Of a stretch of 64,000 nt of DNA, positions 53,064-61,921 are shown piece by piece (position 1 is the stretch's first letter; each line of letters opens with the position of its first letter). The position numbers and the translations under genes are program-made. The notes beneath the pieces were generated by a model. It worked only from the letters and a program-made list of their open reading frames with translations. It was not told the DNA's origin and did not search any database. This stretch comes from Plebeiibacterium sediminum (GTDB taxonomy: Bacteria > Bacteroidota > Bacteroidia > Bacteroidales > Marinilabiliaceae). The stretch is from the NCBI RefSeq assembly GCF_026013605.1, contig NZ_JAPDPJ010000033.1, forward strand, positions 1 to 64,000, read 5' to 3'.

Positions 53064-55496
53064 ATGAAAGTATTGAAGTTTGGCGGAACATCCGTTGGTT
53101 CATCTGATAGTATCTTAAAAGTAAAAAAAATCGTTGAAGAGCAGAAAGAACAACTTGTTGTTGTTGTGTCTGCTGTAGGAGGTGTTACCGATCAACTTAT
53201 TAAAGCAGCAAATCTGGCCAAAAAAGGTGAAAATATTTGTTTTGATGTTTTAAGTGAAGTAAAAGAAAAACATTATAATATAATCGGAGAGCTATTCCCT
53301 CTGGATATTGCTCAAACCATTAAGTTTAAAACCGATCAGTTATTTGACGAAGTAAGCACCATTATTAAAGGTGTATACATGTTAAAGGAAATTACCGAAA
53401 AAAGTGAAGCCATTATATCTTCATTTGGAGAAAGAGTATCGTCATTTATTATATCTCAACTTTTTGAAGGAGGTAAATTGTTTGAATCTCAGAAATTTAT
53501 AAAAACTGATAAAGTTTTTGGAAAGGACACTGTTGATTTTGAAGAAACGGAAAAAAGATTACTTGAGGTTAAAGATGAATTAGTTCAGGTAAATGTGTTT
53601 CCAGGGTTTATAGCTTGTAATAAAAAGGATGAAGTTACTACTTTAGGTAGAGGAGGTTCTGATTATACTGCTGCTATTATTGCTGCAACATATGATGCTG
53701 AAGTTTTGGAGATTTGGACGGATGTAAATGGATTTATGACCGCAGATCCTCGTATTATCAGTAGAGCATATTGTATTGACAAATTGAGCTATTCAGAAGC
53801 AATGGAATTGTCGCATTTTGGTGCAAAGGTGATTTATCCACCAACAATTTTACCTGTTTACAAAAAGAGTATTCCTATTCTTATTAAAAATACATTTAAT
53901 CCTGAAGCTCAGGGTACTTTAATTAATGATGAAAAAGAACCTTTAAAAGACAAAAAGATTAAAGGTATTTCATCGATTAAAGATGTTTCTCTGCTGACTA
54001 TTCAGGGAATAGGGATGATTGGAGTTACTGGTATTGCCATGCGATTGTTTAAATCAATGGCTCAGGAAAATATTAATGTAATTCTGATTTCTCAGGCATC
54101 CTCAGAAAATTCAATCTCAATTGTTATTGAAAGTGCGGTTTCAAAAAAGGCAGTTAAACTCGTAGAAAAGGAGTTTAAAGCTGAAATTGCATTAAATCAG
54201 GTTAATAATATATCTGTAGAAACTGATATGGCAGTAATTGCCATCGTAGGTGAGAATATGAAACATACAACAGGTATTTCTGGTAAGCTTTTCAATAGCA
54301 TGGGACGTAATGGTGTTAATATATATGCTATTGCTCAAGGAGCTTCTGAGTTAAATATTTCTTTTGTTGTAAAAGAAAAAGATCTGAAAAAAGGATTGAA
54401 TACTGTTCATGAGGCATTCTTTTTATCTCATTTTACAGTATTAAACTTGTTTTTAATTGGAACAGGAACTGTAGGTAAAATGTTAATTGAGAAAATTAAC
54501 AATCAGTCTGAAAAACTTTTAAATGAAAACAAATTAAGACTTAGAGTTGCAGGTATTACCAATAGTCGTAAAATGATGTTGAATCCACAGGGACTTGTAG
54601 TTAATGGGATTTTAAATGATTTAATGGCTGAAGGTGAGCAGGCTAATTTAGATGTGTTTACTCAAAGGGTTAAAGATTATAATCTGGCCAATAGTATAGT
54701 TGTTGATTGTACTGCAAATCAGGCCATTTCAGAAATTTATCAAGGATTATTGGAATCTAATATTTCTGTCGTAACTGCAAATAAGATTGCTACTTCTTCG
54801 GGATATGAGTCTTATCAAAAATTAAAAACTACTGCTCTGAATAAGGGTGTTAAGTTTTTATTTGAAACTAATGTTGGAGCAGGATTACCAATTATCGGAC
54901 CATTGAATAATTTGGTAATGAGTGGTGATAAAATCTTAAAGTTAGAAGCAGTATTGTCAGGAACCTTAAATTATATAGTAAATACGGTTGATGAAAATAA
55001 ACCATTGTCTGAGGTTATTCTGGAAGCTAAGGAAAAAGGATTTAGTGAACCAGATCCACGTATTGACTTAAGTGGCACTGATGTTGTCAGAAAAATTTTA
55101 ATTTTGGCAAGAGAGGCTGGTTATGAAATGGAACAAAGTGATATTGATGTGGTACCATTTGTTCCTCAGAAATATATGGACTGTGCGTCTCTTGAAGATT
55201 TTATGAAAGAAATTGTTGAGTACGACGGTGCTTTCGAACAGAAAAGAAAGGAATTGGCAAATGCAGGAAAGAAATTAAGATACGGTGCCAAGTTAGAGGG
55301 TGGGAAAGCAACTGTAGGATTTATAGAAATAGATTCAAAACATCCATTTTTTGATTTGGAAGGTAGTAACAATATAATTTTAATAAATTCTGAGCACTAT
55401 AAAGAACATCCTATGCAAATTAAAGGATATGGTGCCGGAGCCGATGTTACAGCCGCAGGTGTTTTTGCCGATATTATTAAGGTGGCTAATAAATAG
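53064..55496 (+). CDS. thrA: Bifunctional aspartokinase / homoserine dehydrogenase I
   Basis: The 810-residue enzyme catalyses the first and third steps from aspartate to homoserine. The kinase part starts MKVLKFGGTSVGSSDSIL, with VVVVSAVGGVTDQL and LGRGGSDYTAAIIAA; two ACT domains (~310-455, GIGMIGVTGIAMRLFKS, GENMKHTTGISGKLFNSMG) would bind threonine. The dehydrogenase part has the NAD(P) motif LIGTGTVGKMLIEKI, TANKIATSS, FETNVGAGLPIIGPL, SGTLNYIVN and FSEPDPRIDLSGTDVVRK. It is the first gene of the operon; the next gene follows after ~140 bp. Confidence 0.95.
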   Translation: MKVLKFGGTSVGSSDSILKVKKIVEEQKEQLVVVVSAVGGVTDQLIKAANLAKKGENICFDVLSEVKEKHYNIIGELFPLDIAQTIKFKTDQLFDEVSTIIKGVYMLKEITEKSEAIISSFGERVSSFIISQLFEGGKLFESQKFIKTDKVFGKDTVDFEETEKRLLEVKDELVQVNVFPGFIACNKKDEVTTLGRGGSDYTAAIIAATYDAEVLEIWTDVNGFMTADPRIISRAYCIDKLSYSEAMELSHFGAKVIYPPTILPVYKKSIPILIKNTFNPEAQGTLINDEKEPLKDKKIKGISSIKDVSLLTIQGIGMIGVTGIAMRLFKSMAQENINVILISQASSENSISIVIESAVSKKAVKLVEKEFKAEIALNQVNNISVETDMAVIAIVGENMKHTTGISGKLFNSMGRNGVNIYAIAQGASELNISFVVKEKDLKKGLNTVHEAFFLSHFTVLNLFLIGTGTVGKMLIEKINNQSEKLLNENKLRLRVAGITNSRKMMLNPQGLVVNGILNDLMAEGEQANLDVFTQRVKDYNLANSIVVDCTANQAISEIYQGLLESNISVVTANKIATSSGYESYQKLKTTALNKGVKFLFETNVGAGLPIIGPLNNLVMSGDKILKLEAVLSGTLNYIVNTVDENKPLSEVILEAKEKGFSEPDPRIDLSGTDVVRKILILAREAGYEMEQSDIDVVPFVPQKYMDCASLEDFMKEIVEYDGAFEQKRKELANAGKKLRYGAKLEGGKATVGFIEIDSKHPFFDLEGSNNIILINSEHYKEHPMQIKGYGAGADVTAAGVFADIIKVANK

Positions 55497-55636
55497 ATGG
55501 TTTTCCTTTTGGTAGAAGTGTAAAAAACATTATTTAGTTTGTAAAAAATATAGCATTAATAAAAGGTATGAAACAATCGAATAGATAAATAATCTATCTG
55601 AGAGTTTTTGTGTACTTAGAAATAAATTGTAGTCCT

Positions 55637-56842
55637 ATGAAATATTTAATAATACTTGCAGATGGCGCCTCAGATGAGCCAATTGAGGAACTGGGAGGAA
55701 AAACTCCTCTAATGGCTGCCAATACACCGAATATTGATAAGCTTTGCAAGCTTGGGGTTTCAGGATTATTAGATACTGTTCCTCCTTCATTACATCCGGG
55801 TAGTGAAGTAGCCAATATGATGGTAATGGGTTATGATGCCGCTAAATATTATAGAGGTAGGGGAGTTTTAGAAGCTGCTTCTATGGGAGTTAAAACTTCA
55901 TTAAGTGATTTGGTTTTTAGATGTAATTTGATATCAATTGAAGATGAGAAGATTTTAAATCATTCAGCAGGACATATTACAACTGAAGAGGCTAAAGAAA
56001 TTATGGAGTTTCTTCAGGAAAAATTGGGGTCTGATAAAGTTAATTTTTATCCAGGAGTTAGTTACCGACATTTATTGGTAGTTGATGGTGGAAGTGATAA
56101 AATAAATTGTGTGCCTCCTCATGACGTTCCTGGTACTCCTTACAAAGAAGTATTGCCTACAGTTCAAGAAAGCGATGCGCAGGGTACTGTTGATTTGATT
56201 ATTGATTTGATGATGAAATCAAAAGAACTATTAAAAGATCATCCGGTAAATGTTAAAAGGAGAGAGGCTGGTAAACCTGCTGCAGATATGATATGGCCTT
56301 GGTCTGCTGGTAATACTCCAGATATGCCAACGTTAAAGGAATTATATGGAATTGAGTCGGGCGCTGTAATTTCGGCAGTTGACTTAATTTATGGATTAGG
56401 TGCTTATGCTGGACTAAAAGGTATCCATGTTGAAGGTTCTACAGGGTTATATGATACAAATTATGAAGGTAAAGCAGAAGCCGCAATAAATGCATTGAAA
56501 GAAAATCAATATGTGTACTTGCATATTGAAGCAAGTGATGAGGCTGGTCATGAAGGTGATTTTAAATTAAAGACTAAAACCTTGGAGTATCTTGACGAAA
56601 GGGTTGTAAAATATGTTATCGATGAGGTTGAAAAAATGGAGGAACCAGTTACCATCGCATTATTACCTGATCATCCAACTCCTTGTGCTCTACGAACTCA
56701 TACCCGTGATGCAGTGCCATTTTTTATAACTAAACCAGGTTTAGAACCTGATGAGGTAACAGAATATAATGAAGAAGCTGCCAAGAAGGGAGCTTTCGGA
56801 AAAATTTATGGTCCTGAGTTTATGCAAACCTTGTTAAAATAA
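55637..56842 (+). CDS. ApgM-like phosphoglycerate mutase family protein, probable homoserine kinase analogue
   Basis: From the ATG at 55637 (401 aa; open frame from 55610). It belongs to the archaeal-type, cofactor-independent phosphoglycerate mutase group of the alkaline phosphatase superfamily: MKYLIILADGASDEPIEELGGKTPL, the Ser site in HPGSEVANMMVMGYD, YRGRGVLEAASMG, HITTEEAKEI, LHIEASDEAGHEGD and PDHPTPCALRTHTRDAVPF. Both metal-site sets look intact. It lies between thrA and thrC, where thrB would be expected and is absent from this operon; the gene pair is known from other Bacteroidota as a predicted functional homoserine kinase. Phosphoglycerate mutase activity is the alternative. Confidence 0.85.
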   Translation: MKYLIILADGASDEPIEELGGKTPLMAANTPNIDKLCKLGVSGLLDTVPPSLHPGSEVANMMVMGYDAAKYYRGRGVLEAASMGVKTSLSDLVFRCNLISIEDEKILNHSAGHITTEEAKEIMEFLQEKLGSDKVNFYPGVSYRHLLVVDGGSDKINCVPPHDVPGTPYKEVLPTVQESDAQGTVDLIIDLMMKSKELLKDHPVNVKRREAGKPAADMIWPWSAGNTPDMPTLKELYGIESGAVISAVDLIYGLGAYAGLKGIHVEGSTGLYDTNYEGKAEAAINALKENQYVYLHIEASDEAGHEGDFKLKTKTLEYLDERVVKYVIDEVEKMEEPVTIALLPDHPTPCALRTHTRDAVPFFITKPGLEPDEVTEYNEEAAKKGAFGKIYGPEFMQTLLK

Positions 56843-56855
56843 TAAAGAAAAAATC

Positions 56856-58151
56856 ATGCAATTTTATAGTACCAATTCTCAAAATAAAAAAGTTGATTTA
56901 AAAGATGCAGTTCTTAAAGGACTAGCTGAGGATAATGGTTTGTATATGCCTGAGCAGATTCCTGTTTTAGATCAATCGTTTTTTGATGATATTCAAAATA
57001 AATCACTTCAGGAAATCGGATATGAGGTGTTAAAACCATTTTTCTGTCCTGATATACCTGAGGCAGATTTTAAAGCTTTAGTAGATGATGCTTTAAATTT
57101 TGAAATACCAGTAGTTGAGGTAAGTAGAAATAAGTACGCACTAGAATTATTTCACGGGCCAACATTAGCATTTAAAGATGTTGGTGCAAGATTTATGGCC
57201 AGAATATTATCAAATTTTGTTAGTGGACAGGAAAAAGAGATTAATATTCTTGTGGCTACTTCAGGAGATACGGGTAGTGCTGTAGCTAATGGTTTTTATA
57301 AGGTTCCGGGTATTAATGTTTTTGTTTTATATCCTAAAGGACTGGTAAGTGAAGTACAGGAAAAACAATTTACAACTTTAGGTGAAAATATTACTGCTAT
57401 TGAAGTAAATGGTACTTTTGATGACTGTCAGAGGATGGTAAAACAGGCATTTTTGGATAAGGAATTGAATGAAAAGTTAGTTTTAACATCGGCAAACTCC
57501 ATTAACCTAGCTCGTTTATTACCTCAGTCAATTTATTATCATCACGCTTATGCTCAACTTAGAGCAAAGGGAATTGAAAATGATATTGTCATGTGTGTTC
57601 CAAGTGGAAACTTTGGAAATATTACTGCTGGATTGATTGCTCAATTAATGGGATTGCCTGTTAAAAGGTTTATTGCAGCTACAAATATTAATGATATAGT
57701 TCCTAAGTATCTTGAGTCCGGAAAATACAATCCGGCTCCATCTAAAGCAACAATAGCAAATGCAATGGATGTTGGTGATCCAAGTAACTTTGTTCGAATT
57801 TTAGATTTATACGGAGCTAAACATAAGGTGGTTTCTCAAAAAGTTGAAGGGTATTCTTATACTGATGAGGATATTCGTGATGTGATGAAAAAAACAGATG
57901 CTGATTTTGGATATGTTTTGGATCCTCATGGTGCAACTGCGTATATGGCTTTAGAAGATGGTTTAAAGGCAGGAGAAGTTGGTGTATTCCTTGAAACAGC
58001 TCACCCAACCAAGTTCCCGGAAGTTGTAGAACCGGAAATTGGAAGAAAATTAGATGTACCAGAGCGCCTGCAAGCTTTTATGAAAGGAGAACGTAAGAGT
58101 ATTCAAATGGATGCTACTGTAGAAAAATTGAAGGCCTTTTTGATGAAATAG
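56856..58151 (+). CDS. thrC: Threonine synthase
   Basis: The 431-residue PLP enzyme converts O-phosphohomoserine to threonine. MQFYSTNSQNKKVDLKDAV opens the N-terminal domain. The PLP lysine is Lys107 in GPTLAFKDVGARFM; ATSGDTGSAVANGFY, TSANSINLARLLPQSIYY and VPSGNFGNITAGL form the cofactor site; LDPHGATAY and FLETAHPTKFPEVV are near the end. It starts 13 bp after the ApgM-like gene, so the two are translated from one message. Confidence 0.95.
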   Translation: MQFYSTNSQNKKVDLKDAVLKGLAEDNGLYMPEQIPVLDQSFFDDIQNKSLQEIGYEVLKPFFCPDIPEADFKALVDDALNFEIPVVEVSRNKYALELFHGPTLAFKDVGARFMARILSNFVSGQEKEINILVATSGDTGSAVANGFYKVPGINVFVLYPKGLVSEVQEKQFTTLGENITAIEVNGTFDDCQRMVKQAFLDKELNEKLVLTSANSINLARLLPQSIYYHHAYAQLRAKGIENDIVMCVPSGNFGNITAGLIAQLMGLPVKRFIAATNINDIVPKYLESGKYNPAPSKATIANAMDVGDPSNFVRILDLYGAKHKVVSQKVEGYSYTDEDIRDVMKKTDADFGYVLDPHGATAYMALEDGLKAGEVGVFLETAHPTKFPEVVEPEIGRKLDVPERLQAFMKGERKSIQMDATVEKLKAFLMK

Positions 58152-58278
58152 GTATAGTTTTTGCCAGATTTTGAGGAAATGTTTGACATTTATTAAGATT
58201 TTTTCAAAAAATAATTATTTTTACGAATCTTATAAAAATTGAACATTTTTTAATTAGAAATAATTCAAAACAAAAATT

Positions 58279-58926
58279 ATGAAAAACATTTTATCAGTAG
58301 GGGTATTGTTATTTGCATTAATTGCAACAACATTTGCGCAGGATGAAAAAAGTGCAGCAGAATGGAAAAATGATGGTAATGCAGCGTTGAAATCAAAAGA
58401 TTATAAAACAGCATTGGCATCGTATGAAGCTGCTATTAAAAATTGGGATGAGGCAGAAGAAATGGATGCAGCTATGGTTTATAATACTGCAACATGCGCA
58501 AGAAAATTAAACAAAAACGAACTTTCAATTAAGTATTATAATCAATCTATAGATTTAGATTATAAAGCTGATATTTCCACTTATTACATTGGTAAAGCTT
58601 ATAAGGAAATGGATAAGATGGGAGAGATGGAAAAAGTTCTTTTAGCAGGTATTAAAGATTATGCAACAAGTAAGTATGTTGCTCATATGAAAAAAGAATT
58701 GGCAATTTATTACGTTAAGGATGCTAATGATTATTTTTCAAAAGGCGTTTCATTGTTAAACACTCGTACCGATGCAAATCGTGACCAATGGGATGCTATT
58801 AAGGGAAAAGCTAAGGTTGAGTTTGATAAAGCTGTTGAGCTTGCAAATAAGGCATTAGAATTCCAGGCAACTAATGAAGCAGCTAAAACTATTGTTACTA
58901 AATCTGCAGAGTTAATGAATAGCTAA
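58279..58926 (+). CDS. Exported TPR protein
   Basis: The 215-residue product has a signal peptide (MKNILSVGVLLFALIATTFAQ) and then TPR-like helices: AAEWKNDGNAALKSKDYKTALASYEAAIKNW, AMVYNTATCARKLNKNELSIKYYNQSIDL and STYYIGKAYKEMDKMGEM. The C-terminal ~80 residues are helical and include another repeat-like unit (DANDYFSKGVSLL..., AVELANKALEF). Similar TPR genes lie next to clpC and gyrA in other Bacteroidota. It is a periplasmic or surface scaffold by inference. Confidence 0.78.
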   Translation: MKNILSVGVLLFALIATTFAQDEKSAAEWKNDGNAALKSKDYKTALASYEAAIKNWDEAEEMDAAMVYNTATCARKLNKNELSIKYYNQSIDLDYKADISTYYIGKAYKEMDKMGEMEKVLLAGIKDYATSKYVAHMKKELAIYYVKDANDYFSKGVSLLNTRTDANRDQWDAIKGKAKVEFDKAVELANKALEFQATNEAAKTIVTKSAELMNS

Positions 58927-58946
58927 TTACATTAATTTTATAAAAC

Positions 58947-58982
58947 AAAAAAGGATTGTTCTTATGAGCAATCCTTTTTTTG
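58947..58982 (+). terminator. Rho-independent terminator after the TPR gene
   Basis: AAAAAAGGATTGTTC and GAGCAATCCTTTTTT form a ~15-bp stem (one G-T pair) with a 4-nt loop and T-run, 21 bp after the stop. Confidence 0.88.
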
Positions 58983-59105
58983 TTTTAAGGGCATTTGTGT
59001 TGTCGCGTAGGTTGATTATTATTGTTTATCTAATAAAGTCGTAATATTATTTAAGTAATAATTGAATCAGTCGTAGTCTTGTTTTCGGACATAGAATAAA
59101 TAAAA

Positions 59106-59137
59106 AAAGGATGTCTTTAATTGTGAAGACATCCTTT
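59106..59137 (-). terminator. Terminator of clpC
   Basis: A perfect 12-bp stem AAAGGATGTCTT / AAGACATCCTTT with an 8-nt loop; on the minus strand a T-run follows. It lies 27 bp after the clpC stop. Confidence 0.82.
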
Positions 59138-59163
59138 GTATTTATTAATGGATTGTAATTCTC

Positions 59164-61686
59164 TTATTCTTGAGGTTCATTTAAAGCCTTGTTATCTTTT
59201 AAGATTGAAGTGAAAATTTTGGTTTCTTCTTCATTAAAATCAACTTTAATTACATCACCTTCAGATACAGAAGCTTGAATAATAACTTCTGCCATCTCAT
59301 CCTCAAGGTATTTTTGAATCGCTCTTTTTAGTGGTCTGGCTCCAAATTGAGAGTCAAATCCTTTTGAAGCAATAAAGTCTTTTGCAGCTTCAGTTAACTC
59401 AAGTTTATAGCCCAGGCTTTCAACTCTTGAGTATAAACCTTGTAATTCAATATCAATGATTTGATGAATATCTTCTTTCTCAAGAGAATTAAATACAATA
59501 ACATCGTCAATTCTATTGATAAACTCAGGAGCAAAAGCTTTTTTAAGTGCTTTTTGAATTACGTGTCGAGCATGATCACTATCTGATTCTCTACTTGCAG
59601 GTTGGAATCCAACACCTCTTCCGAAGTCTTTTAATTCTCTGGAACCAATATTAGAAGTCATGATAATGATAGTGTTCTTAAAATCAACTTTTCTTCCCAG
59701 GCTGTCTGTTAATCTACCTTCATCCAAAACCTGAAGTAATAAATTAAATACATCTGGGTGAGCTTTTTCAATTTCATCTAAAAGCACTACAGAATAAGGG
59801 CGACGACGTACTTTTTCAGTTAACTGACCACCTTCTTCGTATCCTATATATCCCGGAGGTGCTCCAACAAGTCGTGATACAGAGAATTTTTCCATGTACT
59901 CACTCATGTCAATTCTAATAAGTGCGTCTGTAGAGTCAAATAAATATTTAGCCAATACTTTTGCTAAATGAGTTTTACCTACTCCTGTTGGTCCTAAAAA
60001 TACAAATGAGCCAATAGGTCTGTTTGGATCTTTAAGTCCTGCTCTGTTTCTTTGAATTGCTTTTACAATCTTTTGAATGGCTTCTTCCTGGCCTATAACA
60101 CTACCTTTAAGTTTATTACCCATCTGAAGCAATCTGAAGCCTTCAGCCTGAGCAACTCTTTGAACAGGAATTCCAGTCATCATGGCTACAACTTCAGCCA
60201 CTTTTTCTACATCAACAGTTTCTTTGTGTTGTTGCAGTTCCTGTTCCCATTTTGCTTTTGCATTATTCAGGTCTTCCAGGTAATTCTTTTCCTTATCTCT
60301 GAAACTTGCAGCTAATTCAAAATTTTGAGCTTTAACAGCTTTAATTTTGTTTTCTTTAGTTTCTTCAATCTGTTCCTCTAATTTTAATATCGTTTCCGGA
60401 ACAACAATATTTGAGATATGAACTCTTGAACCCGCTTCGTCTAAAGCGTCAATAGCCTTATCAGGTAAATGACGATCAGTAATGTATCTTTCGGTAAGTT
60501 TTACACAAGCTTCAATCGCTTCTGGTGTAAATTCTACATTATGGTGATCCTCATATTTCTCCTTAATGTTATTTAAAATTTCAACAGTCTCTTCAATTGA
60601 AGTTGGTTCAACCATTACTTTTTGAAATCTTCTTTCAAGGGCGCCATCCTTTTCAATGTGCTGACGATATTCGTCCAGAGTTGTAGCTCCAATACATTGA
60701 ATTTCACCTCTGGCTAATGCTGGTTTTAGCATGTTTGCTGCATCTAATGATCCTGTTGCACCACCTGCTCCAACAATAGTGTGAATTTCATCAATGAAAA
60801 GAATAATGTTAGGATTCTTAGATAATTCATTAAGAATCGCTTTCATTCTTTCTTCAAATTGCCCTCGGTACTTGGTTCCGGCAACAATTGAAGCTAAGTC
60901 AAGAGTAATAACTCTCTTGTCAAAAAGAACTCTCGATACTTTCTTTTCGTAAATCCTAATAGCTAAACCTTCAGCAATGGCAGATTTACCAACACCTGGT
61001 TCTCCTATAAGAATTGGGTTGTTCTTTTTTCTTCGACTTAGAATTTGTGCCAGTCGTTCTATTTCATTTTCTCTTCCTACTATCGGATCAAGTTTACCTT
61101 CTTCCGCAGCATGAGTCATGTCTATTCCAAAATTATCTAATACCGGAGTATCAGAACCTTTTGAGCCACTAGAAGACCTTGGGGCATCAGAGCCTCCTCC
61201 TGAAGAAAATGGACTGTCCTGGTCATCATCTTCAGGTAAGTCAGCTTTTGCCAGTGGTTCATTTTTGGTAATAAGCCCTTTTACCTTTTCGTAATTAATT
61301 TTTTCTTCTGCCATAAGTTCAGATATAAAACCTCGGTTATCTTTTAATAAAGCTAATAACAAATGTCCAGTATTAATACTTTCGCTTTTTACCGATCTTG
61401 CTTCCAAATAAATTAAACGTAATATCCTTTCAGATGATTTTAATAATGGAATATGATCAGTATGCTCTAAAGATACATTTGTTTTTAATTTTGATTCGAT
61501 GTTGCTTTTTAAGTCTTCTAAATCAACGTTTAGTTGAGTCAAAAGTTCAATAGCTGTTCCTTCTCCTTCTCTTAAAATGCCCAAAAATAAATGTTCCGGA
61601 CTAATAAAAGGATTGCCAAGTCTTTCAGCTTCTTCCTTAGCAAAGCTTATCACATCATTAATTCTTTGCGAGAAATTTAAATTCAT
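59164..61686 (-). CDS. clpC: ClpC-type ATP-dependent protease ATPase / chaperone
   Basis: The 840-residue Hsp100 protein unfolds substrates for ClpP. The N-domain has two Clp repeats (FISPEHLFLGILREGEG, NTGHLLLALLKD). A Ser/Gly/Asp linker (~150-180) follows, then AAA domain 1 with GEPGVGKSAIAEG and LFIDEIHTIVGAGGATG, a UVR-type helical insert (KIKAVKAQNFELAASFRDKEK), and AAA domain 2 with GPTGVGKTHLAK, VLLDEIEKAHPDVFN and the sensor region GFDSQFGARPLKRAIQ. The UVR insert marks it as ClpC rather than ClpA or ClpB. Divergent from gyrA with 235 bp between. Confidence 0.93.
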   Translation of the reverse strand: MNLNFSQRINDVISFAKEEAERLGNPFISPEHLFLGILREGEGTAIELLTQLNVDLEDLKSNIESKLKTNVSLEHTDHIPLLKSSERILRLIYLEARSVKSESINTGHLLLALLKDNRGFISELMAEEKINYEKVKGLITKNEPLAKADLPEDDDQDSPFSSGGGSDAPRSSSGSKGSDTPVLDNFGIDMTHAAEEGKLDPIVGRENEIERLAQILSRRKKNNPILIGEPGVGKSAIAEGLAIRIYEKKVSRVLFDKRVITLDLASIVAGTKYRGQFEERMKAILNELSKNPNIILFIDEIHTIVGAGGATGSLDAANMLKPALARGEIQCIGATTLDEYRQHIEKDGALERRFQKVMVEPTSIEETVEILNNIKEKYEDHHNVEFTPEAIEACVKLTERYITDRHLPDKAIDALDEAGSRVHISNIVVPETILKLEEQIEETKENKIKAVKAQNFELAASFRDKEKNYLEDLNNAKAKWEQELQQHKETVDVEKVAEVVAMMTGIPVQRVAQAEGFRLLQMGNKLKGSVIGQEEAIQKIVKAIQRNRAGLKDPNRPIGSFVFLGPTGVGKTHLAKVLAKYLFDSTDALIRIDMSEYMEKFSVSRLVGAPPGYIGYEEGGQLTEKVRRRPYSVVLLDEIEKAHPDVFNLLLQVLDEGRLTDSLGRKVDFKNTIIIMTSNIGSRELKDFGRGVGFQPASRESDSDHARHVIQKALKKAFAPEFINRIDDVIVFNSLEKEDIHQIIDIELQGLYSRVESLGYKLELTEAAKDFIASKGFDSQFGARPLKRAIQKYLEDEMAEVIIQASVSEGDVIKVDFNEEETKIFTSILKDNKALNEPQE

Positions 61687-61921
61687 ATTAAATCAATTTT
61701 AATAAGAAATTTAAAAATACAATTTATTTTAATTTTACACTATCTCAAGCCTTAAAAATAGTAATAAATAAGCGCTTTTGCGAAAGTTTATTACTTGTTG
61801 ATAAATTGTGTAGGAAATCCCTTTAAAATTATAGTATAATTAACTAAATTAGGCCGTTCAAAAAAATAGGCTTTTATGGCCTTTTTTCGTTTGTAAATTC
61901 TAATTCATAATTTAATAATAA

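Noticed and set aside
61687-61921. Replication origin near gyrA
   Set aside because: No DnaA-box cluster, dnaA or dnaN is seen; the gap is an ordinary divergent promoter region.
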